This document shows positions 20,654 through 29,145 of a stretch of DNA of 64,000 nucleotides, one piece after another. How positions within the stretch are numbered: the first letter of the stretch is position 1; each line of letters starts with the position of its first letter. The notes under the pieces are model-generated. The model saw only the letters and a list, made by a program, of their open reading frames with translations, was not told the DNA's origin and made no database searches. Origin of the DNA: Siphonodentalium dalli (Eukaryota > Mollusca > Scaphopoda > Gadilida > Siphonodentaliidae); assembly GCA_032622095.1 (NCBI GenBank), contig CP136066.1, positions 187,152,716 to 187,216,715 of the forward strand, read 5' to 3'. The position numbers were made by a program, and so were the translations under genes.

Positions 20654-22225
20654 CTAAGGTACGATTCGGAGCCGGCGCCCAAGAATTGCTATGAGGCGCC
20701 CTAAGCAATAAGCACACACGGCCACCAGGGAGAAGCCCAAGGAGTGCGACGCAGGAATGGCAGTAGAGACCACTGGACAGCCCAACCCCCTATGGCTAAG
20801 CACCATGGTATGGGCGGGTAACATGCCCTTATCAGAAGCGCAAATGTCTGGGTGCTTTATGCCACGACCCCCGTGATGCAAGACGAAGCCCAACATGCGT
20901 TGGTTAAAGTCCCGGCGCTGGCGAGCACCAATACTCGGGCGATGGGCGTTGTGCCAATAGCGGCGCGGGAACACTTGTGACCAAATAAGGGTGCAGGCAG
21001 GCAAAGTCTCCTGCACATATGAAAGTTCCCGCTTAACACTGGCACGCAAGTCACGGTACCCACCGGCTGTGATGTCGTTAGAGCCAAGCTGGATGATGAT
21101 GTGGGTAGGATGCCGATACTGCGGACAAGCGGCGAGCTCCCGGTCGAACGTGGCGTGGAAATCGCCCCAGAGCATCCCACGAGTGCCGATCCATCGAACA
21201 GAAGTGCCGCGGCTGGACAGCTGGAGATGTTGGCCAACAGGACGCCGCACAGCACGCTGGTGAGCCCAGTAGACGTGGGACGAACCCGAGACCCAGATAA
21301 TGGCTACTGAAACGAGACTAAGCAGATGTTGAGTGGATCGACGACAAACATCAGACCGCCAACGACCCCGGTGTTGGATGGCATGGTAAGGGGTGCCCAG
21401 ATCCGCCAGATAGGTAGCACCACCCGAACGAAATGAATGTGGCGTGATATATTGTCGAGAGCCGGACGTACGCAAAGCCTGACGGAGCACGGCCCGAAAC
21501 TGCGCGACTGTGAGCGGGGTCTGAGCCTGGTGAGAAACGAACAGTCCCGACCGGGAGCCGCGAATGGCAAGAAATGTGGTGGCCGCGCGCAGCGGGCAGA
21601 TATGTGGATCAGTCGGCAGGCACGGAATGCGAGTATGAGCGGGAGGACCACATTGGTTCGTTTTAGAATGCCGGAGCCAAACGTCAATGGCGGAGCCGCT
21701 CAACGAGACATCGCGAAGAAATATAGCATGTCCAAAGTCGGCCTTGGACACAGCGGCCAGTTCCCCCACGCGGAACAGTCCAAAAAAGGCCATCGTAAAG
21801 GCAGACGTAAACAAAGCGACCTCATGGGGCGACGAGCAGATGCGAGGAAGCACGCGGAGCAAGGTGCGCAGCAAAGGTATTGTCACTGGAGCAGGACGAG
21901 AGGATGAAGGCGTCAAGCGACGGACCCCGGTCAATAGTTGGCGAATGAGGTAAGTCGAAGTGGGATCTCGCATACCCCGGAGTCGATGCTGCCGACCGAT
22001 GGCAGCCAGGTAGGTGGAAATGGTTGAAACAGAATGCTGGGAGCGATGAAGCCCCGCGATAAACCCGACGATAGCGTGTTCCGGGGGCGGCCAGGAAACG
22101 ACCAAGCGATGCTGGTGTGCGAAATCGAGATAAGCCCGTATGGCGGTGCGATACGTGCGGTGAGTTTTTGGCGCCCGGGAGGAAGTCAAAAGCAGCGTTA
22201 CATGTCGACGCAGGTCCACAGGCAC
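20654..22225 (-). CDS. Tyrosine recombinase fused to SGNH hydrolase (Ngaro ORF3-like)
   Basis: A 523-codon frame. Residues ~15-90 form a SAM-like N-terminal domain. Residues ~110-300 form the YR catalytic domain, with Arg152 in FRVGE, Lys188 in RHSKTN, His263 and Arg266 in HSFRSGG, and Trp289 in HRGRWRS. YR enzymes join cDNA circles to the genome through a phosphotyrosyl bond. In relatives a Tyr follows eight residues after this Trp; here position 297 is Ser (codon TCC, 21,335-21,337), so strand cleavage is probably lost. From ~308 an SGNH/GDSL-type esterase domain follows, with the nucleophile region SGSSHVYW (Ser316) and block III LGSND (380-384). The final Asp-x-x-His block is not recognisable. 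Codons 469-523 lie in the B terminal repeat. The first codon is GTG and no early ATG exists, so the start is uncertain; the frame overlaps the end of the RT/RH frame by 28 bp. Confidence 0.85.
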   Translation of the reverse strand: MPVDLRRHVTLLLTSSRAPKTHRTYRTAIRAYLDFAHQHRLVVSWPPPEHAIVGFIAGLHRSQHSVSTISTYLAAIGRQHRLRGMRDPTSTYLIRQLLTGVRRLTPSSSRPAPVTIPLLRTLLRVLPRICSSPHEVALFTSAFTMAFFGLFRVGELAAVSKADFGHAIFLRDVSLSGSAIDVWLRHSKTNQCGPPAHTRIPCLPTDPHICPLRAATTFLAIRGSRSGLFVSHQAQTPLTVAQFRAVLRQALRTSGSRQYITPHSFRSGGATYLADLGTPYHAIQHRGRWRSDVCRRSTQHLLSLVSVAIIWVSGSSHVYWAHQRAVRRPVGQHLQLSSRGTSVRWIGTRGMLWGDFHATFDRELAACPQYRHPTHIIIQLGSNDITAGGYRDLRASVKRELSYVQETLPACTLIWSQVFPRRYWHNAHRPSIGARQRRDFNQRMLGFVLHHGGRGIKHPDICASDKGMLPAHTMVLSHRGLGCPVVSTAIPASHSLGFSLVAVCAYCLGRLIAILGRRLRIVP

Positions 22226-23993
22226 CTGGGAAATGGTGTTGGCGTTCGGGCGGCGGACGGCGCCAGTCGACGGAAACGTTTCATCTGGAAACGAGAGAGG
22301 CTGTCAGCGAGAGCATTATCACGAGACGCGATCCATGAAGCACGCAAGGAGATGTTGTGAGACAGGAGCAGCAGGACCAGCTGGCGCAACAGGGCCATGA
22401 GCGGCTTGCATTTGGAAGTTTGGTCGTTGATGGCGCGGACCACGGTAATGTTATCACAGTGTAAATGGAGGCGATGATTCCGGAGACGACGCCCCCAGAC
22501 GCTGATGGCCACTAAGACGGGGAACATCTCAAGGACATCCATATTGCGGGTCAGGCCCAAAGCATGCCAAGGAAGGGGCCACTTGTCAAAAGCCCAAAGG
22601 CCGTTGAAATAAGCGCCAAAGCCGCCGGACTGACCACCACAAGCGTCCGTGTGGAAATTGATGTCGGTATCATGGAGCCAGGTCGCAGAAGGGAAAAGGT
22701 AGATCCCATTGAATGACGTGAAGAACTGTAACCACGTGGCCAAATCGGCACGCATGCCAGAATTAATTCGGATTTTGTGATGCGGCTTAGAAAATCCCTG
22801 CAGGGCATCAATCAGGCGACGACAAAATGGGCGGCCCGGACGAACCGCCTTGCACGCAAATTGTAATGAGCCAATGAGCGACTGTAGTTCACGGACCGAG
22901 ATTTTACGGCAGCGCAAAGCCATAGAGATTTTGGACTGAATGGCTGTGAGCTTCTCAGCAGGGAGACGCACCGCGTTAGCCAACGTATCGAGTTCGAGAC
23001 CAAGGTAGCAGAGCTTCGAGGTGGGCGAGACCGTTTTGTCATGAGCAATAGGTACGCCAAGATCAGAGCAAACGCGATGAAACATGTCAAGACTGTCTGA
23101 GGCCTGGGACGTGGCTGGCGGACCACAGAACAGGAAGTCATTGCAGTAGTGCAAGATGTGTGGGTTGCCGGACCGCTGCTTAACAACCCATTCCAAAAAT
23201 GTCGAGAAGTTTTCAAAAGTTGCGCACGACACGCTGCAGCCGAAAGGTAAGCATTTGTCGAAATAATACATGTCGTCCAGTTTAAAACCAAGTTGATCGA
23301 AATCGCCCGGGTAGATGCGAAGATTACGATATGCAGCCTCTAAATCCCCCCGCGCGAGCAAAGTCCCGGTCCCAAGGCAACAGCAGCGTCAAAACTGGCA
23401 TATGTGACAGTAGTGAATTCGCGCGGAATATGATCATTGAGCGACTGGCCTGCCGGATAGGAGAGGTGATGGATGAGACGGAATGAGTCAGGTTCATGTT
23501 TAGGCACCAGTCCAAGCGGCGACACGCGGAGCGTTGGAATTGGACGAGCGCAGAAAGGACCAGCAATGCGACCAAGGCGAACTTCCTTAAGGATCTTTTC
23601 CCGGACGACCTCGGGACGGTCACGAGCAGACTTGAGGTTCGGAGCGTCAGTTGGCATACGCGGGCCAGTATAATGGAGTGGAAAACCATGAGTAAAACCG
23701 AACCGGAGTTCCCGCGCGACTTGGTGGCGAGGGTACCTCCCAAGCCACCAACACAAATAGTCAAGATTAACGGCGGAAGGGGCGAGCTGGTAGACGCTGC
23801 TGGCGACCGCCGCGGGCTGAGCGGCGAAAGTCTTGTCCATGGGCAGCGGTTGCGGCATGAGGCTCTGAGCAGATGTTGCAGATGTGTCGAAAACGACAGT
23901 TTGGCCAGGAGCAGCGGCCGGCGTTGAATTCAAAACAGACGGGACTGGGACGGCCCGGACGCGTGGGAAAATTGTCTGCACGCCCGGAGGCAC
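22198..23993 (-). pseudogene. Reverse transcriptase/RNase H, frameshifted, altered active site
   Basis: Copies element RNA into DNA in DIRS/Ngaro-type retrotransposons. The N-terminal part reads in one frame to 23,340, with PNLKSA, GRIAGPF, LRVSPLGLVPK, FRLIHHLSYP and NDHIPR, all typical of this RT clade. It then passes to another frame (from 23,361) at a run of six G near 23,340-23,360. The second frame carries motif A as ARGDLEAAYR, then LPFGCSVSCATFE. The catalytic box is YCND (codons 72-75 of that frame; Asn codon at 23,140-23,142) where YxDD is expected. RNase H follows with TDACGG (Asp239), Glu278, HCDN (Asp303) and RDNALADSLSR (Asp348), all present. The likely ATG is at 23,858, overlapping gag by 92 bp. 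The frameshift and the Asp-to-Asn change both argue for an inactive copy. Confidence 0.85.
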
Positions 23994-25028
23994 GAACCGG
24001 AGGCGGAGTCGGCTGCGGAGGTTGCCGAACCTGGGGCGTCATGACCAGCAGCCAAATGTTAGGGTCGATGGTCTCCCAAGGAGTAGCTGTATTACCATCC
24101 CACTTCAACCGAAATTGGTTATCGTACACCTGCCAGGCAGATCCCCCACATTTAGCAGCCGCCCAACGAATGGTGCGCAGGTAACGCAAAAGGGGCTGGG
24201 CCGACGATTCAGGGTGAACGTCGAGGTATACCGAAATGAAAGTGAGAAAAGCATCGGTCCACGAGTCAACAGACGTTATTGGAGCAGCATGTCCGCTTGG
24301 CGCAACGCGGATTCGCCCGGAAGCAGAGACAACCAACTGATGGGGGTCAACTGTATGAATAGAGGCGGCGGGTTCCTGCAGCTGATCCAAATTGATAAAA
24401 TCGCCCCGGAAAATTTTGTCGCGAATAGATCGGGAAACATGAGAGCCATAGCCATCTGCCGCCGTAGGAATCGGCAAGGGGCGTCCCAAGGGGAGACCAG
24501 CGAGGATGGAAAACTAAATAAGGCATTACCCGGATCAGTTCTGTCTCTTGCCGGAGCGTTCGGTCGGTGTATCACTGAAGCCACACGGGAATCCTCGCGG
24601 CGGCGGAGAGAAGTGGAGCTGTCATCAGAACCGCTGCGTCGACGGGTCGACAAAGGAGACGCTGATGGTGACCTGGATCCATAGCGCGGAAACTTGGGGC
24701 GCGGAGAACCATCCTGTCGGCGACTAGCCTGGCGACGAGACTGACGACGAGGCTGACGAACAGAATCGCGGCCACGAGAATGGGAAACCCGGCCACGGGA
24801 GGCGCGGCGTCCCCGTCCAGAGCCACGAGCAGGCCTGCCACGCGAATGCTGTCCACGGCCGCGCACCCGTGAATCAGCCACAGATGACACACTGGCCAAA
24901 ACCCGAGAAGAAGGCCCAACACGGTCACTGGAAGCAGGACCAGCACGCGACGATCTGGCAGACGCATCCTGGCGACTGCTACGAGACGAACGGTCGCGGG
25001 CCCGACCGCGAGATCCCGTACGAACCAT
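23767..25028 (-). CDS. Gag-like protein with CCCH zinc finger (apparent frameshift)
   Basis: A nucleic-acid-binding structural protein of the element. The N-terminal part starts at ATG 25,028 and is very rich in Arg and Ser (SR/RG repeats, about 150 residues). That frame continues to 24,276, but the recognisable Gag core lies in a different frame that is open only from about 24,513 down to 23,767, so a frame change near 24,500-24,520 is needed. The core has SIRDKIFRGDFINLDQL, then a conserved helical region, Pro-rich spacer, and a finger C-x7-C-x4-C-x3-H (CFEFNAGRC...CRFRH, residues 185-202 of the core frame) followed by CNICSEPH. CCCH-type fingers at this position are usual in DIRS/Ngaro Gag. 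The frame change could be a mutation or programmed; with a second one in RT, mutation is more likely. Confidence 0.75.
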
Positions 25029-25423
25029 ATGAGAAATATGTGATTGCCACCGAACGACAAACACAAACAGGGAAACACGTGCGCTACCCACGAAAATAGG
25101 TAACGCCGACGGAACAGGACGCAGACAGAACGCACAAGGAACAAGATGATAGACGAATAAATGAAGGCTGGCGAAGAAACACGGTGACGGATGGAAACAG
25201 ATAGGATTTGACGACACACAACCGAGCGCGATGCGTATAATTCAAGAGTGAATTGCTTTTTCAGTTACCGGAAGGAGGCAGCATTCCGGGCGGATGTAAA
25301 ATGCGGACTTTAAGTTCGGCCGATACGGAACGGATCGTACCGAAAAACCGGAATGTCTGCCGGATGACAGGATCAAAGAACCACATAAATCACCCCGAAC
25401 CTTATCGGCCCTGGGTGCATTAT

Positions 25424-25491
25424 ATTCATGTATATTCTTTTGTAAAATCTTCATATTAACTTGGAGGAATAAATGATATATATATATAGAG
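25424..25491. other. Right flank of the array
   Basis: A short A/T-rich spacer with a TATATATATATAGAGAGAG microsatellite between the array end and the resumed 21 bp minisatellite family. It does not match the left flank beyond the CATTAT hexamer. Confidence 0.5.
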
Positions 25492-25985
25492 AGAGTTTGT
25501 AATGGTTACATCAGTGTTTATATTACTCTGTTAAATCAATGTAGATTGATTTTTTTTATTTGTGATTTTGTTAAAAATTTCGGATTTTTTTTTAGATAAA
25601 TTTGTGAAAATTTTGACAAAAATGTTGTAATTAAATGAAATAAGTATGTGAGATTAATTGCCATGTGAGAACGACAGAAAATGATATTTATCTATGATGC
25701 AAGTAATAAGAATAGACTGCAAATAAGAATAGATGTCAAATTTGTGATTTTTTAAATTTTTTGTTTTTTTTAGCCGAAGAGAACAAAACGCTCTTTATGT
25801 GCTTCCATGTCAGGACAAGTTGGAACTAAACGCTCTTTATTGCTACCATATTAAGCTTTTCGGGGAGTTCATGATTTCGCGCTAACAATCCATGCAGTTT
25901 ACAACTTTGAAAAATGGAAAACACAACTCATGCTCAGCATCGTGCTGTGGTCGGTGGGTGGAGGGGGGGGGGGGGGGTATTAAAC
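25492..25985 (+). repeat. Second copy of the 11,575-12,105 segment
   Basis: It contains one unit of the 21 bp minisatellite, then TTTATATTACTCTGTTAAAT, the AATAAGAATAGACTGC motif, GAACAAAACGCTCTTTAT, the GCGCTAACAATCCATGCA box and a 15-base G run at 25,963-25,977. It aligns over its length with 11,575-12,105. The two copies lie on either side of the retroelement array in the same orientation. Confidence 0.85.
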
Positions 25986-26059
25986 ATATTCGGAATTCCT
26001 ACATTTTCATTCCTGGATTTACTCTCGCCGGTAGGATTCCTCACTTATGCATGTGGAAG

Positions 26060-26372
26060 TCATATGGTTATATCAGAGTTTGTAATGGTTATATCATAGT
26101 TTGTAATTGTTACATCAGAGTTTGTAATGGTTACATCAGAGTTTGTAATGGTTACATCAGAGTATGTAATAGTTGCATCAGAGTTGGTAATGGTTACATC
26201 AGAGTTTGTAATGTTACATCATAGTTTGTACTAGTTACATCATAGTTTGTAATGGTTACATCGGAGTTTGTAATGGTTACATCATAGTTTGTAATGGTTA
26301 CATCAGAGTTTGTAATGGTTACATCAGAGTTTGTAATGGTTACATCAGTTTGTAATGGTTACATCATAATAA
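26060..26372 (+). repeat. 21 bp minisatellite, ~15 units
   Basis: The same GTTTGTAATGGTTACATCAG-type unit as at 11,469 and 15,165, with variants (TCATAGTTTG, GTATGTAATAG, GTTTGTACTAG) and a few shortened units (26,212; 26,345). The array ends where the element at 26,376 begins. Confidence 0.9.
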
Positions 26373-26435
26373 TGGTGGATTATCTTAGAAATACAAAATG
26401 TGAACTTGATAGATGTTTAAAAAATAAAATAAAAA

Positions 26436-27013
26436 TTCGAACCCAAATCCAACAAACACAAAATCAATTTCTAAGAAAAAAATATGGCAATGTGTACTGA
26501 ATACTGTGAAGAACAATGAACAATAAAGTTTTATATTCACATTTACCAAGTGTTCTTTGAAAAACTTAATTAAAACCAGCTGTTTACAAATGATAGATTC
26601 ACTTCCCAACTTGGCTGAATGGGAGCTGGCAGCAGTTGGTTAACTGTTGGCAGTGGTGAGTTGTTAATATAATTTCGTAAGCTTCAATTTAGCACACCAC
26701 CTTGTAACCACTAAATAAGTCACCAATCATGGAATACTCCCTTATGGTCCAGTGGCCACACAGGCTGATAACAATCTCAGCTACACTGTACACAAGGTGA
26801 CCCATAATCCACCCATCAAGTGTCACTTTCTGGACAGCAGTACTGAGAAAGTAAATCTACCATTTGTAAACAAGTGGTTATGAGTAAATTTTTCAAAGAA
26901 CGCTTGGTAAATATGAATATATTTTTATTGTTCATCATTCTTCACAGTGTCCAGTACACATTCCCATATTTTTTCTTAGATATGGACTCGCGTTTGTTGG
27001 ATTTGGGTTCGAA
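26436..27013. repeat. Nested foldback, ~155 bp arms, 266 bp loop
   Basis: The left arm at 26,436-26,595 (starting TTCGAACCCAAATCCAAC, then AAAAATATGGCAATGTGTAC, GAAGAACAATGAACAATAAA and TTACCAAGTGTTCTTTGAAA) is matched in reverse complement at 26,862-27,013. The loop is mixed sequence without an ORF. It interrupts the left arm of the surrounding element. A microRNA-like hairpin is unlikely at this length and divergence. Confidence 0.75.
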
Positions 27014-27039
27014 AAAATAAATTAAAAAAACGGTGTCAG

Positions 27040-27362
27040 ACCGATTTTCCGAAGACCTATTACTACGAAGGCCCACAACTCCGAAGACCCGATTCTCCGA
27101 CGGCCCATAACTCCGAAGATCCGATTCTCCGACGGCCCATAACTCCGAAGATCCGATTCTCCGACGGCCCATAACTCCGAAGATCCGATTCTCCGAAAGC
27201 CCATAACATCGAAGGGCCGATTTTCCGAAGACCTATAACTCCGAAGACCTATAACTCCGAAGGGCCGATTCTCCGAATATCTATAACTCCGAAGGCCCGA
27301 TTCTCCGACGGCCCATAACTCCGAAGGTCCGATTCTCCGAAGGTCCGATTCTCCGAAGATTT
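27040..27362 (-). repeat. CCGAAG/CTCCGA short tandem array (left arm)
   Basis: Alternating modules ATAACTCCGAAGATC and CGATTCTCCGA(C/A)GGCCC repeat at about 16 bp, combining to about 32 bp. The 60-77 codon minus-strand frames here (G-R-R-R-I-G-S-S-E-L-W-type repeats) reflect the array. It has the opposite orientation to the array at 28,266-28,540. Confidence 0.85.
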
Positions 27363-27386
27363 AGTTTTATCGGGGTATTATCGTTT

Positions 27387-27620
27387 ACTAAATAGTGTAC
27401 AGTCCAGTGGCGAAGCCAAGGGGTCCCAAAATTCCTACTGCCCCTATTAAACCTCTACTTGCTATTTCAGACAATATGGGCCCCTACCAAAACATGTCCA
27501 ATGTCATGTAAACGCCCGGAAATCGTTCATGGGGCATCAAAATATTCAAAATTTTCCTACCCCCCCCCCCCCACCTAAATGGGAATCCTGGCCCGCCACT
27601 GACTATACACCATATACTAT
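27387..27620. mobile_element. Small MITE-like repeat with CAGTGGCG ends
   Basis: ACTAAATAGTGTACAGTC then CAGTGGCGAAGCC at the left is matched at the right by CCCGCCACTG then ACTATACACCATATACTAT in reverse complement. A 14-base C run sits near 27,561. CAGTGGCG-type termini beside poly(C)/poly(G) tracts are widespread in invertebrate MITEs. I cannot assign a superfamily because no target-site duplication is clear. Confidence 0.6.
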
Positions 27621-27920
27621 AACATTACGTTGGCCCATGAGATGCCAGAGTAAAATGTACAGGGGTGAACGGGGAAGAACTTGTCCTTTTTCATATATAA
27701 AATGAACCTGATTGCATCAAATCACCCCCAATGCAGTCAGATGTGCACAGTTTAATCATGTTAAATGTACTAAGACGTACATTGTGGCAAAATAATTGTA
27801 TTTCTTACATAAATTTAAGCATTCTGTGGAAAATTAAGGCTTGTCGCACACTACTGATGGTGTATATATCACCTTATTATAATACATAGTTAACGTTTCC
27901 AATATATGAGGGGCCCTTCC
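27621..27920. other. Interior spacer, no feature seen
   Basis: A/T-rich sequence between the CAGTGGCG repeat and the ACGCCGGATTCC repeats. I see nothing in it that I can support. Confidence 0.4.
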
Positions 27921-27929
27921 CCCCTTTTC

Positions 27930-28040
27930 GTACGCCGGATTCCACCCATTTTGGACCCGTACGCCGGATTCCAGTGTCAATTTGAAGCTGGACGCCGGAT
28001 TCCATGGTAAATTTGAAGCTGGATTCCGGATTCCAGGGGG
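27930..28040 (-). repeat. Short tandem repeat, ACGCCGGATTCC module
   Basis: Four copies of (T)ACGCCGGATTCCA with an AATTTGAAGCTGG spacer in the last ones, at 26-33 bp, followed by a nine-base G run. The repeat belongs to the interior of the surrounding element. Confidence 0.75.
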
Positions 28041-28265
28041 GGGGGATATATTATCTACATGTACATGTTCCATACAAAATATAACCATACGCGCATTCCA
28101 TACTTACCAATACACTCTAAGAATTGTGAAATTCCAAACGGTATTAGACCACCATTTTACCCCCAAAAGTCACTCGTAGAACCATTTGATTCTTCACATG
28201 CCGCATGTTACACATGGGCCCCATTGACTCCGCCACTGGACTGTATACTATTTAATACGCGATTA

Positions 28266-28540
28266 AACATGATCTTCGGAGAATCGGACCTTCGGAGAAT
28301 CGGCCCTTCGGAGTTATAGACCTTCGGAGTTATGGGCGTTCGGAGTTATAGGCCTTCGGAGTTATGGGCTTTCGGAGTTATAGGCCTTCGGAGTTATGGG
28401 CTTTCGGAGTTGTGGGTCTTCGGAGTTATGGGATTTAGGAGAATCGGGACTTCGGAGTTATGGGCTTTCGGAGAATCGGGGCGTCGGAGAATCTGACCTT
28501 CGGAGAATCGGATCTTCGGAGTAATGGGTCTTCGGAAAAA
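28266..28540 (+). repeat. CTTCGGAG short tandem array (right arm)
   Basis: Units CTTCGGAGTTATGGGC / CTTCGGAGTTATAGGC / CTTCGGAGAATCGGAC at about 16 bp. It is the inverted counterpart of 27,040-27,362. Confidence 0.85.
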
Positions 28541-28726
28541 CGCTACGTAACCTAAAAAACCGTTATAAATTTCACATTTAGTATTTCCAATATAATCCAT
28601 CGAGGATTATACTTTTAAAATTCTGCATCAATGTGTTTGGTAGTTGTGATTTGTAATAAAAGTGAACATAATCCTTTATTTTGACTGCATAACAATTTTG
28701 GGAAATTGGGTTAGCAAAGCCCTTAA

Positions 28727-29141
28727 CCCTTTACCCAACAAAACGGCCAAAAACGCTCAAATAAAGCTTCAACAGCCTAAAATATCTTCGGTCTGTCTCA
28801 ATAACACCATACAAATATGGATATCATTGGAACCGGTTCATTGACCACATTGTGATGGTTACAGTTATGCCCTGTGCCAATGCGTTCTCTTATATATGCG
28901 AGTCGACCATAGGTCGCCTCGCATATATAATAGAATGCATTGGCCTAAAAACTAAAAAATATATAATTTTTTCTTACATTTTTTAACAATTTTTATAATA
29001 TTTTTCTACATTCTTTGACAAGTTTATCATTTTTAATATGCATTAAGCCAATGCATTCTCTTATATATGCGAGGCGACCTATGGTCGACTCGCATATATA
29101 AGAGAATGCATTCGCACAGGGCCGTTCTGTTGGGTAAAGGG
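28727..29141. mobile_element. 415 bp piggyBac-like MITE, TTAA-flanked
   Basis: Both ends start CCCTTTACCCAACA(A/G)AACG going inward, with 22 bp terminal inverted repeats and one mismatch. TTAA lies immediately outside each end (28,723-28,726 and 29,142-29,145). TTAA duplication with CCCT-type termini is the hallmark of piggyBac elements. Inside each half is a ~70 bp palindrome around TATATATGCGAGTCGACC (28,873-28,943 and 29,041-29,115). The left TIR is separated from its palindrome by about 120 bp of unrelated sequence that is absent on the right. No ORF is present, so it is non-autonomous. Confidence 0.85.
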
Positions 29142-29145
29142 TTAA

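Larger units (their letters stand above)
15426..25423 (-). mobile_element. Tandem array of Ngaro-like YR-retroelement units (1 long + 6 short)
   Basis: Read on the minus strand, the locus is A-internal-B followed head-to-tail by six A-X-B units. A is 200 bp (long unit 25,224-25,423), B is 421 bp (20,403-20,823), the long interior is 4,400 bp (20,824-25,223), and X is 209 bp (first short unit 15,847-16,055). The hexamer CATTAT lies at every unit junction and at both outer ends (15,420-15,425 and 25,418-25,423). Known Ngaro-group elements encode Gag, RT/RNase H and a tyrosine recombinase, lack the methyltransferase of DIRS1/PAT, often carry an SGNH hydrolase, and have split direct repeats; all of this fits. 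Integration of circular DNA at a short shared core is the inferred origin. The array is far more G/C-rich than its A/T-rich surroundings. Confidence 0.85.
20403..25423 (-). mobile_element. Long (autonomous-type) Ngaro-like unit, 5,021 bp
   Basis: On the minus strand it runs A (25,423-25,224), Gag, RT/RNase H, YR-SGNH, then B (20,823-20,403). The order Gag-RT-RH-YR without a methyltransferase fits Ngaro rather than DIRS1/PAT. The last 55 codons of the YR-SGNH frame lie inside B, so B is both terminal sequence and coding. The copy appears defective (see the individual genes). It has a single A and a single B of its own; the classical B1-A2-B2 end is represented here by the adjoining short units, which additionally contain X. 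Confidence 0.85.
26376..28599. mobile_element. ~2.2 kb element with 29 bp TIRs and inverted CTTCGGAG arrays
   Basis: TGGATTATCTTAGAAATACA at 26,376 continues to AATGTGAA at 26,404 and is matched in reverse complement at 28,571-28,599 with three mismatches in 29. Inside, short tandem arrays face each other: CCGAAGATCCGATTCTCCGA-type units at 27,040-27,362 and CTTCGGAGTTATGGGC-type units at 28,266-28,540. Further inward, a GTCCAGTGGCG module pairs with CGCCACTGGACTGTATACTA. The nested symmetry is that of a foldback/MITE family. No transposase is present. The left arm is interrupted by another insertion (26,405-27,030). Confidence 0.7.

Noticed and set aside
20991-24684. Plus-strand ORFs of up to 266 codons (for example 23,884-24,684)
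   Set aside because: They are antisense shadows of the G/C-rich Gag, RT and YR genes on the minus strand and show no protein signatures.
15426-25423. LTR retrotransposon with ~830 bp LTRs
   Set aside because: The coding interior ends in a tyrosine recombinase rather than an integrase, no aspartic protease is seen, the repeats are at one side in six tandem copies, and there are no TG...CA termini with a target duplication.
26600-26860. tRNA-like or SINE head in the foldback loop (GAGCTGGCAGCAGTTGG)
   Set aside because: No A and B box pair with proper spacing and no cloverleaf can be drawn.
26942-27204. Arg/Gly/Ser-repeat minus-strand frames of 60-76 codons
   Set aside because: They are translations of the ~16/32 bp CCGAAG/CTCCGA tandem array, not proteins.
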